64,000 nucleotides of DNA, taken from positions 41,417 to 105,416 of the forward strand of contig CAKUGW010000001.1 of the NCBI GenBank assembly GCA_934654805.1. Reading direction: 5' to 3'. Both the position numbers and the translations under genes were made by a program. The stretch's first letter is position 1; each line of letters opens with the position of its first letter. The stretch is from an uncultured Kiritimatiellota bacterium (GTDB taxonomy: Bacteria > Verrucomicrobiota > Kiritimatiellia > RFP12 > UBA1067). Below the pieces are notes generated by a model. It searched no databases. It was not told where the DNA came from and saw only the letters and a list, made by a program, of their open reading frames with translations. Shown in pieces: positions 57,069 through 64,000 of this stretch.

Positions 57069-59159
57069 ATGAAGAACACGTTGAAACCCTGTGCCGCAGC
57101 CTGCGGCCTGTTCGTTTCGGTCATTGCCGCGTCGGCCGCGCCGGTCGTCGAGACGGCGGATTTTGCGCTTCGCCAGCTGTGGCCGTGGTCGGGGCAGATC
57201 GTGGCCGAGTTCACAGTCTCCGGCAGCGTGACGGCGCCCGGCGCGACGGCGACGCTCGCGGCCTATGACGGCGAGACGTTTCTCTGCGACATCCCGCTGT
57301 CGGCGGCAACGGGAGACACGGTGATTTCGTCCGTCGGCCACAAGCGCATCAAGATCGATCCGACGAAAGTCCCGGGCCTCGCCGGACGCGGCACGCTAAA
57401 GGACTTCCGCCTCGGCATCGCGTATGCCGACGCCACGCTCGACTACAATTCGGCGGGCGTCCTCTACGTCGTCTTCGACCTCACAAAGGCACGCGGCGAG
57501 GCGGGCTTCGTGACGGCGCTGACGGAGAGCGACCTCACGGGCGGCTCGACGGCGCGCGAGGGCGTCGGGCCTTACGGCGCGTGGAAGCGGCAATACTGGG
57601 GTTCGGGTGTCGACACGGTCGCGTGGCTCGGCGTTGCGGAAGACGAGACGTGCAAGACGACGAAGCTCGTCTTCCGCCACATCCCCGCGCAGACGTTCGC
57701 GATGGGCTCTCCGGCGACGGAGCCGGGACATCTCCCGAACGCGAACTACAACGACTACAACGTCAGCGGCAGCACGGCATGTCAGGTGAAGACGTTTGGC
57801 CTTGAAGACGTCCACGCGGTCACGCTGTCGGGCTACTACCTCGGCGTCTTCGAGCTGACGCAGAAGCAGTGGGAACTCTGCGGCAATGCGGCGCGCGCAA
57901 ACGGCTGGGGCACGACAGGCGAGGCCGTTCCGGCCAACAAGATCAGCGCAACCGAGATTCGCGGATCGAATACGCCGACGGACGCGGTGGGGGCCGACAG
58001 CTTCATGGGCAAGCTCGCGGCGCTTGTCGGCGACGGCTGGTCGTTCGACCTGCCGACGGAGGCGCAGTGGGAGGCCGCGTGCCGCGCGGGGACGGCGACG
58101 GGGCTCTACGACGGCACAGACCTGCCGGCGGATATTGCCTACTACACGCTGGGCGACCGCTCAGACATGAGGGAGATCGTCTACGAGCCGCTGGCAAACC
58201 TCGCAATCTTCTTCAACGGACAGAAGAACGTCCCCGTCACGACGGTCGGCACGAAGTTGCCGAACAACTACGGGCTTTACGACATGCTCGGCAACGCGGG
58301 CGAGATCTGCCGCGACCGCATCGAGGCGAACAAGGGCCTGGGCGCGGCGGCGGCGACGGACCCGCTGACGGCGAAGGGCGGCGTCTGCCTGCGCGGCGGG
58401 GCGAGCGACAACTGGAGCACCTACAACTACGGCCTCGCGCCGCTGCGCGCGGCGGCGCGCCAGACGCTTCCGGCAGCCAGCATCGCGGCGCGGCAGTTCG
58501 GCTTCCGCGTCCAAATGACGGCGCCGGCGGTCGCCGAAGCGCCGGCTTCGGACGCTCCGGCGGCGGTGGCGTCGGCCACGTGCCGCATCGACACGGGCGT
58601 CGGCACGACGCTCCTCGGGCGGACGCTCGGCGGCGGCGCGGTCACGCTCGCCTGGGAATTGCCGGACGACGCGGCGACGGCGCGCCTGACGCTGGCGTCC
58701 GCCCGCACGTCGCAGGAACTGACGTTCGCAGCGGGCGTGACGTCGTACGTCTGGACGGTGTCCGCGCCCACGGACGAGACGGACGAACGGGCCTACACGC
58801 TGACGCTCGCGTTCGAGAAGGACGGCGCGCCGCTCGCCGGGACTGAACTTGTCGCGACTGGCATCGGCGTCGTGCGCGGCGTGGGGGCAAGCGGCACGAC
58901 GCACGTCTACGCCAACGGCGCGGCGAATCGACGGTGGAAGCGGATTCACGGTGCCGAGCATGCGACCGTGCCGCTGTTGCGCGAGGACATCACCTCCCTG
59001 ACGGTGGACGGCGCGGCGCAGGCGATTGCCGTTCCCGGCTGGTACGACCTGGCCGTTTCCTACGGCACGTCGCGTACGCTCTCGCTCGTCACGCCGACGG
59101 ACACGACCGACGTCACGCTGACGGCGCGTCCGGCCGGAACGCTGCTGCTCATCCGCTGA
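57069..59159 (+). CDS. Exported SUMF1-domain protein, paralogue 2, with C-terminal extension and LLLIR tail
   Basis: A 696-residue protein with a signal peptide (PCAAACGLFVSVIAASA), the N-terminal module FALRQLWPWSGQIVAEF, a SUMF1 domain (about residues 195-490; GLYDMLGNAGEICRDR, LRGGASDNWSTYNYG, no FGE cysteine pair), and an extra 200-residue C-terminal region rich in beta structure. It ends TARPAGTLLLIR. The tail matches the endings of two other exported proteins here. The start at 57069 has AAAGGA at 8-nt spacing; ATG 57060 is possible. It begins 40 bp after paralogue 1 and shares a 404-bp identical block with it. Confidence 0.82.
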   Translation: MKNTLKPCAAACGLFVSVIAASAAPVVETADFALRQLWPWSGQIVAEFTVSGSVTAPGATATLAAYDGETFLCDIPLSAATGDTVISSVGHKRIKIDPTKVPGLAGRGTLKDFRLGIAYADATLDYNSAGVLYVVFDLTKARGEAGFVTALTESDLTGGSTAREGVGPYGAWKRQYWGSGVDTVAWLGVAEDETCKTTKLVFRHIPAQTFAMGSPATEPGHLPNANYNDYNVSGSTACQVKTFGLEDVHAVTLSGYYLGVFELTQKQWELCGNAARANGWGTTGEAVPANKISATEIRGSNTPTDAVGADSFMGKLAALVGDGWSFDLPTEAQWEAACRAGTATGLYDGTDLPADIAYYTLGDRSDMREIVYEPLANLAIFFNGQKNVPVTTVGTKLPNNYGLYDMLGNAGEICRDRIEANKGLGAAAATDPLTAKGGVCLRGGASDNWSTYNYGLAPLRAAARQTLPAASIAARQFGFRVQMTAPAVAEAPASDAPAAVASATCRIDTGVGTTLLGRTLGGGAVTLAWELPDDAATARLTLASARTSQELTFAAGVTSYVWTVSAPTDETDERAYTLTLAFEKDGAPLAGTELVATGIGVVRGVGASGTTHVYANGAANRRWKRIHGAEHATVPLLREDITSLTVDGAAQAIAVPGWYDLAVSYGTSRTLSLVTPTDTTDVTLTARPAGTLLLIR
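57714..58117 (+). repeat. 404-bp identical block, copy 2
   Basis: Identical to 56210-56613; see copy 1. Confidence 0.8.
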
Positions 59160-59171
59160 ACGGGGGGACGG

Positions 59172-61736
59172 ATGATGAAAAAGCAGCTGATTGGCTTGCT
59201 GGTCGGGTGCGTCGTCGGAATCGCCGGCGCGGTTGATTTCGCGTCCGAGGAGATTCTCTACGTTGTCTTCGACCTCACGAAGGCGCGCGGCGAGGCCGGG
59301 TTCGTGACACCGCTGACGGAACGCGACCTCACGGGCGGCTCGACGGCGCGCGAGGGCGTCGGCCCCTACGGCGCGTGGAAGCGGCGGTACTGGAACGCGG
59401 GCGCGGACACGGTTGCGTGGCTCGGCGTGAACGCCGACGAATACAAGACGACCAAGCTCGTGCTGCGCCACATCCCCGCGCAGACGTTCACGATGGGTTC
59501 GCCCTCGACCGAGCCGGGACGCCTCCCGGACGAGCGGTTCAACGCTCCTGCCGCCCAGATCAAGACCTACGGCTACGAAGACCCGCATGCCGTCACGTTG
59601 ACGGACTTCTACCTCGGCGTCTTCGAGCTGACGCAGAAACAGTGGGAGCTCTGCGGCGATGCGGCGCGCGCGAACGCCTGGGGCACGGAGGGCGACCGAC
59701 TGCCGGCCAACAGGATCACGGTTGCGGAGATTCGCGGCACGGTCGAGGCGACGAACGCCGTCACGGCGACGAGCTTCATGGGACGGCTCGCGTCCAAGGT
59801 GGGCGACGGCTGGTCGTTCGACCTGCCGACGGAGGCGCAGTGGGAGGCCGCGTGCCGTGCGGGGACGGCGACGGGGCTCTACGACGGCACGGAACTGCCG
59901 ACGGAGTTGACCTACTACACGCTGGACGGTCGCGCGAAGATGAAGGAGATCACCTACGAGCCGCTGGCGGCGCTCGCGGTCTTCTTCAACGGCGGCGACC
60001 GTGCCGTGACGACGGTCGGCACGAAGCTGCCGAACAACTACGGCCTCTACGACATGCTCGGCAACGCGGGCGAGATTTGCCGCGACCGCATCGACGCGAA
60101 CGACGGCTACGGCGTGAAGCCCCTCGTCGATCCGCTGTCCGTCGCGGGCGCGACGTGCCTGCGCGGCGGGTCGAGCGACAACTGGAGCACCTACAACTAC
60201 GGCCTGGCGCCCTTCCGCGCGGCGGCGCGTGCGGCCCTCGCGAAGGCCGCGGACGCCACGCAGCGGCAGTTCGGCTTCCGCGTCGCCGCTCGGGGCGTGG
60301 CGCGCGCGCTCAGCACGGAGACGGCGGCGGCGCGCTACGCCGTCGGTGTCGAGCCGGGGGCGGTCATGCTCTCGATCTTCGCGGGGCCCGACACGCGTGG
60401 CTTCGCGTGGCACACGTCGGAGGACATCACGCAGGGCGCGGTCGTGCTGCTCGAAGGCGACTACGGTGCGGATGACGCGGCGCGATTCGCGTCCGAGGGG
60501 CGCGTCATTCAAGCGCGGACGACCCGCGCGAACGATCCGGCCCTGAGCCGCCACTCCGCCGTCGCGGACGGCCTCAAGGCGGGCGGCGTCTACTCCTACC
60601 GGCTCGGCTGCGAGGGACACTGGGCCTACGGACGCTTCACGGTCGGCACGCCCGACGACGGCGTGACGGTTGTCAACCTGAACGACGCGCAGACGAAGGA
60701 CGCGCGCAAGTTCTCGATGTGGGAGAATTCCTGCCGCGCGGCGGCCGCCGTCGCGGGCGGTGCGGACGCGATCGACTTCATCCTCGCTGGCGGCGACTTC
60801 TACGACAGCAACCTCTACAACGCCGGACCGAACACGGCGACCGCGAAGCTGCGCTACCTGCAGTGGGGCATGGCCGCCGATTCTGCGACGCCGCACTTCC
60901 CCGGCGTGCCGTGGGTGCATGCGAGCGGCAACCACGATTACTTCACCTACAAGGCCGACAGCAACGTCGTCGCGGAGAACTTCGCCGTCACGAACAGCGG
61001 CTACGTCGGCTGCCATTCCTTCGACTTCGGCGCGGTTCACGTCGCGACGCTGCCGTGGGTCGATTACGCCTGGCGCGAAGACCGGCACGGGCGCGTCCTC
61101 GGCTGGCTGCGTGACGACCTCGCGGCGACGCGGGCGCGCGACACGGCGAAATGGACGGTCGTCATGATGCATGCGGGGCCTTACACGACCGGCGACAACA
61201 TGCGCGGCAAGGATTTCGCCGAGAGCGTCTGCGCCTCGAACCTCGTGTTGCGGCTCGGCGCGATCTGCGCGGCGGGCGAGGTCGATCTCGTCCTTCAGGC
61301 CCATGACCACACCTACTCGAAGACACGTCCGTACCGCTGGGACGGGCCGGGCTTCACCTTCACGGACGACGACGCGGCGGCGGTCGTGACCGCGCCGACG
61401 ACGCGCAAGATCGAAGGGGTGGTCTGCGACGTGAACCCGCGCGGCACCTACTACGTGAGCGCGGGCTGTGCCGGACACCGCGTCGGCGAGCTCAAGGACT
61501 ACGCGGCGGCCGATGGCGTGAAGTCGTATCGGCTTCGGCACCTGAAGGTTGCGACGGGTGCGGTCAACGTCGATTCGCGCCTTGCGCAGGTGGGCGACGA
61601 CGCCTCGGACGACACGGGCCGGTCGATGTTTGGCGTCCTCCGCATCGACGGCAATCGCCTCGTCTATTCCTTTTACACCGTCGAGAGGGACGGCTCGGCG
61701 AATCTCTACGACGCTTTCGGCATCGTGAAGGAGTAG
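59172..61736 (+). CDS. Exported fusion of SUMF1 domain and purple-acid-phosphatase-like phosphoesterase, paralogue 3
   Basis: The 854-residue protein has a signal peptide (MMKKQLIGLLVGCVVGIAGA). Unlike its neighbours, the mature part begins directly at LYVVFDLTKARGEAGFV, lacking the WPWS module. The SUMF1 domain spans about residues 60-375 (GLYDMLGNAGEICRDR, LRGGSSDNWSTYNYG). It is followed by a fibronectin-like segment (AGPDTRGFAWHTSED) and a calcineurin-type phosphatase: LNDAQTKD, LAGGDFYD, ASGNHDYF, VMMHAGPY and QAHDHTYS give a full metal-ligand set. It is probably a periplasmic or surface phosphomonoesterase. Begins 12 bp after paralogue 2, so operonic. ATG 59175 is an alternative start. 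Confidence 0.83.
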   Translation: MMKKQLIGLLVGCVVGIAGAVDFASEEILYVVFDLTKARGEAGFVTPLTERDLTGGSTAREGVGPYGAWKRRYWNAGADTVAWLGVNADEYKTTKLVLRHIPAQTFTMGSPSTEPGRLPDERFNAPAAQIKTYGYEDPHAVTLTDFYLGVFELTQKQWELCGDAARANAWGTEGDRLPANRITVAEIRGTVEATNAVTATSFMGRLASKVGDGWSFDLPTEAQWEAACRAGTATGLYDGTELPTELTYYTLDGRAKMKEITYEPLAALAVFFNGGDRAVTTVGTKLPNNYGLYDMLGNAGEICRDRIDANDGYGVKPLVDPLSVAGATCLRGGSSDNWSTYNYGLAPFRAAARAALAKAADATQRQFGFRVAARGVARALSTETAAARYAVGVEPGAVMLSIFAGPDTRGFAWHTSEDITQGAVVLLEGDYGADDAARFASEGRVIQARTTRANDPALSRHSAVADGLKAGGVYSYRLGCEGHWAYGRFTVGTPDDGVTVVNLNDAQTKDARKFSMWENSCRAAAAVAGGADAIDFILAGGDFYDSNLYNAGPNTATAKLRYLQWGMAADSATPHFPGVPWVHASGNHDYFTYKADSNVVAENFAVTNSGYVGCHSFDFGAVHVATLPWVDYAWREDRHGRVLGWLRDDLAATRARDTAKWTVVMMHAGPYTTGDNMRGKDFAESVCASNLVLRLGAICAAGEVDLVLQAHDHTYSKTRPYRWDGPGFTFTDDDAAAVVTAPTTRKIEGVVCDVNPRGTYYVSAGCAGHRVGELKDYAAADGVKSYRLRHLKVATGAVNVDSRLAQVGDDASDDTGRSMFGVLRIDGNRLVYSFYTVERDGSANLYDAFGIVKE

Positions 61737-63079
61737 GGCGCGGCGAGAATCGCCGCGTTGACGGCGAGCTGAAGCGGGAACGTCGCGAACAGCACGGCGG
61801 GCGGGAGGCCTCCGGCGAGCGTGCCGGCGACGAGGGGCATCCAGACGAGGAGCGAGGCGATGACCTGCGCGACGAAGATGCGCCGCGTGTCGCCCGTGCC
61901 GCGCAGGAAGCCGGTCAGCGCGCTTTGCGTCGCGCGAAAGACGCCCGCGACGGCGAGGATCGCCAGGAAGACGCGCCCTTGCGCCGCGAACGCGGCGCGG
62001 GTGGTCGTGTCGTCGTCTTTGACAAACGGGGTCAACGCAAATTCGGGGAACATGAGGACGAGGCCGAAGAAGACGGCGAACAGGAGGGCGTCAAGTGCGA
62101 ATCCCGTACGACAGATGCGCCGCGCCTCGTCTGTGTTGCTTTCGCCGACGGCCCGTCCCGTGCTGATCATGATGGCCGTCTCGACGGCCGCGAGCAGCGT
62201 GTAGAAGAAGTTGTTGACCGCGAAGCAGGCGTTGCCGACGGCGAGCGCGGCGGCGTCCAGTCGGCCGAGCGCGAGGACGAACGCGGTGAAGGTCGTGCTG
62301 CCGACGAGCGACGAGAGGCCGACGGGCAGCCCCATGCGCAGGAGGCGCGTGGCCTCGGCACGGCGGAAGCGGAGGCATCCGGCGGCAGTGCGTCCGTGTG
62401 CCCGGAAGTCGCGGCAAAGCAGGGTGGCCAGCACACCGCAGGTCGTCGTCTGCGCAAGCACAGCCGCCGCGCCCGCCCCGGCGACGCCCCAGCCGAGGCC
62501 GAAGATGAGCAGTGGGTCGGCGAGCAGGTTGACGCCGCAGCCGACGAGCGCCGCCGTCGCGACACGTCCCGTCTGGCCGCAGCCGACGAACCACGCGCCG
62601 AGCGCGGCAGCGAGCGTCGCCAGTGCACCGCCCGCGAGATTGAAGAGGTAGTAGGTCTGCTCGTGCGCGCGAATCGCCTCGGCGTGTCCGGCGGCGTCGA
62701 TCAGGGCGAGGCCGACGGGCGCGGCGACGAGAAAGACAGGCGTGGCGAACAGCGTCAGCCAGAGGCCCTGCGCGAAAGCGGTCGTCGCCGCGTCGGTCGC
62801 GTCGCTTGCGAGCGAAGCTGTCGCGGGGACGCCCGTGAAGCGCGAGATGCGCGCGGCCGAGTAGCCGACGGTCCCGACGAGGACACCGGTGAAGACGCGC
62901 GCGAGCATGCCGCCGGGCAGAGTCGCCGCGAGCGCGTTCGCCGACCAGCGGCCGAGAAAGGCGCGGTCGGCGATTTCGCCCACCGCGATCACGAGTGTGC
63001 TGGCGGCGACGGGCAGGGAGAGGCGCGCGAGATCGGCGAGGCGGCTCACGACTTCGGATGCGCGTGGCGGCGTCGCCAT
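61706..63079 (-). CDS. MATE-family efflux transporter
   Basis: A 457-residue membrane protein with about 12 hydrophobic segments. LSLPVAASTLVIAVGEIADRAFLG at the start, GVNLLADPLLIFGLGWGVAGAG in the middle and GFLRGTGDTR near the end fit MATE (MatE) exporters, which expel drugs or metabolites using H+ or Na+ gradients. The start at 63079 overlaps the 3' end of the upstream XylR-type gene by 34 bp, suggesting translational coupling. The 3' end overlaps the convergent SUMF1-phosphatase gene by 31 bp. The substrate is unknown. Nothing suggests truncation. Confidence 0.88.
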   Translation of the reverse strand: MATPPRASEVVSRLADLARLSLPVAASTLVIAVGEIADRAFLGRWSANALAATLPGGMLARVFTGVLVGTVGYSAARISRFTGVPATASLASDATDAATTAFAQGLWLTLFATPVFLVAAPVGLALIDAAGHAEAIRAHEQTYYLFNLAGGALATLAAALGAWFVGCGQTGRVATAALVGCGVNLLADPLLIFGLGWGVAGAGAAAVLAQTTTCGVLATLLCRDFRAHGRTAAGCLRFRRAEATRLLRMGLPVGLSSLVGSTTFTAFVLALGRLDAAALAVGNACFAVNNFFYTLLAAVETAIMISTGRAVGESNTDEARRICRTGFALDALLFAVFFGLVLMFPEFALTPFVKDDDTTTRAAFAAQGRVFLAILAVAGVFRATQSALTGFLRGTGDTRRIFVAQVIASLLVWMPLVAGTLAGGLPPAVLFATFPLQLAVNAAILAAPYSFTMPKAS

Positions 63080-64000
63080 TCGCCGGGTGTCAGGCCGAAT
63101 TTCTTGAGGAAGTGCAGGCGCAGAAGCCGCGCCGAGCTCCAGCCCGCGAGGTTCGCGAGCGCGTCCAGCGCCAGTCTGTCGTTCTGGAGCAGGGACTTCG
63201 CCAGTTCCGTGCGTGTTTCGAGAATCGCCTCCTGGATCGTCTGGCCCGTCGCCTTCTTGAACCGGATCTGCGCCATGCGCGGCGAGCAGGGAAAGAGCGC
63301 GGCGACTTCGGCAGCGGCGAGTCCGCGCGGCGTTTCGCGGCTGATGAATTCGAGGGCCTTGTAGACCCGTGCGTCCGTGAGGGCTTCGCGCCGCGTCGAG
63401 GTGCGCCGGACGAGCGGGCCGGGGCCGATGCGGTAGTCGGTCGGCGGCGCGCGGCGGCTCTTGTCCGCGAAGACCTCCGCGAGCCGCAGGCAGGCGAGCA
63501 TGCCCGCGCGCTCGAATTCGGGGTGGACGCTCGTGAGCGTCGGCACCGTGTTGAGGCAGATCTCCTCGTCGTCGTCCACCGAGCAGACGGCCAGTTCGCC
63601 GGGCACGGCGATGCCGGAGGCGTGCGCGGCGGCGAGGACTTCGGCGCCGATCGGGTCGTGTGCCGCGAACAGCGCGCATGGCTTGGGCAGGTCGGAGAGG
63701 AACCGCCGCAGGCGCCGCTGGAAGGCGAGGCTGTTCGCGCGGTCTTCCGCTGACGGGCGGAACGTCGTGCAGTCCAGTCCGTGAAGGGCGAGGATGCGGC
63801 GGAACTCGCGTTCCCGCGCGTCGCTCCAGGATTCGCCGTCGGTGCGCGCGCCGACGAAGGCGTAGTGCGGATAGCCGAGCGAAAGGAGTTCCTTGGCGAC
63901 GACATCCGCCGTCGCGGCGTTGTCGTGCGTGATGAAGGAGACGTTGCCCTTGAACCCCTTGGGGCGTTCGGATATGATGACGACCGCCGCGCGCCCGTAG
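63046..64000 (-). CDS. XylR-type transcriptional regulator (sensor plus AraC domain), 5' end outside window
   Basis: The frame is open to the right edge (codons from 63999), so the first part of the protein is missing; 317 residues are visible. A LacI/PBP1-like sensor part (AVVIISERPKGFKGNVSFIT-type, ELLSLGYPHYAFVG, CALFAAHDPIGAEVLAAAH, VCSVDDDEEICLNTVPTLTS) precedes an AraC DNA-binding domain (EVAALFPCSPRMAQIRFKKATG ... ANLAGWSSARLLRLHFLKKFG). It is the same architecture as the regulator at 29095. It overlaps the MATE gene, which it may control. Confidence 0.87.
   Translation of the reverse strand, partial: YGRAAVVIISERPKGFKGNVSFITHDNAATADVVAKELLSLGYPHYAFVGARTDGESWSDAREREFRRILALHGLDCTTFRPSAEDRANSLAFQRRLRRFLSDLPKPCALFAAHDPIGAEVLAAAHASGIAVPGELAVCSVDDDEEICLNTVPTLTSVHPEFERAGMLACLRLAEVFADKSRRAPPTDYRIGPGPLVRRTSTRREALTDARVYKALEFISRETPRGLAAAEVAALFPCSPRMAQIRFKKATGQTIQEAILETRTELAKSLLQNDRLALDALANLAGWSSARLLRLHFLKKFGLTPGEWRRRHAHPKS

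Noticed and set aside
58161..61541. Very long minus-strand open frame (over 1100 codons) opposite the SUMF1 genes, and similar antisense frames opposite 12.8-15.0 kb, 15.3-17.9 kb and 24.4-26.7 kb
   Set aside because: High GC content and strong G/C third-position codon bias leave few stops in antisense frames. These translations are Arg/Val/Ala-rich with no motifs, while the plus-strand products have clear domains.

Overview
This 64 kb window is GC-rich bacterial chromosome from a Gram-negative, carbohydrate-degrading organism. Kdo transferase, a lipid A acyltransferase and type II secretion pseudopilins indicate an outer membrane. Many secreted glycosidases (GH106, GH29, GH26/CE7, clan GH-A, a GH65-like enzyme), proteins with the formylglycine-generating-enzyme (SUMF1) fold, a beta-helix/discoidin surface protein and a spc operon without L29, L30 and secY fit the PVC superphylum. 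Gut-type Kiritimatiellota is the best guess. That assignment is inference from gene content; no 16S gene is present.

Layout. 1-3.8 kb: a glycogen-debranching-type enzyme (cut by the left edge), a sugar-kinase-like phosphotransferase and an altronate dehydratase. 4.0-4.3 kb: three minus-strand tRNAs (Arg, initiator Met, Pro). 4.7-8.4 kb: rpmI-rplT, an rRNA methyltransferase-like gene, a NeuD-like acetyltransferase and waaA. 8.4-19.9 kb: a damaged gspI-like gene, then a secreted carbohydrate cassette (small exported protein, SUMF1 protein, three glycosidases), then gspJ-gspK; the cassette sits where a pseudopilin operon would normally be continuous. 19.9-29 kb: housekeeping genes (cysS, thioredoxin, ispE, hisB-hisA, tRNA-Val, a fused HgdC-HgdB-type protein, mutS). 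29-32 kb: a XylR-type regulator with an elaborate operator region, divergent from an AAA ATPase/nuclease-like protein. 32-42 kb: a frameshifted surface protein, a CE7-GH26 fusion, an RnfG-like protein with an LpxL-like acyltransferase, and a GntR/LacI-hybrid regulator overlapping an alpha-L-fucosidase. 42-42.8 kb: a scar region with a duplicated promoter, large hairpins and an ISL3-family transposase remnant. 42.8-45.2 kb: a membrane-anchored phosphoesterase divergent from a flavodiiron protein. 45.3-54.1 kb: the S10-spc ribosomal protein cluster, then xseA. 55.5-61.7 kb: three tandem SUMF1 proteins, the last fused to a phosphatase. 61.7-64 kb: a MATE transporter and a XylR-type regulator cut by the right edge.

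Three cross-cutting signals are the most interesting. First, short purine- or pyrimidine-rich repeats lie in frame inside unrelated conserved genes (debranching enzyme, waaA, cysS, mutS) and also in the rpsE-rplO gap. Copies share near-identical DNA and peptides, so they look like a dispersed protein-coding repeat family comparable to Rickettsia palindromic elements. Second, three unrelated exported proteins end in the same short tail of the form G-x-x-L-[IL]-[IF]-R. Third, most promoters are an extended -10 of the type TTTGG/C-TATAAT, and several lie 6-8 nt from the ATG, implying leaderless mRNAs.
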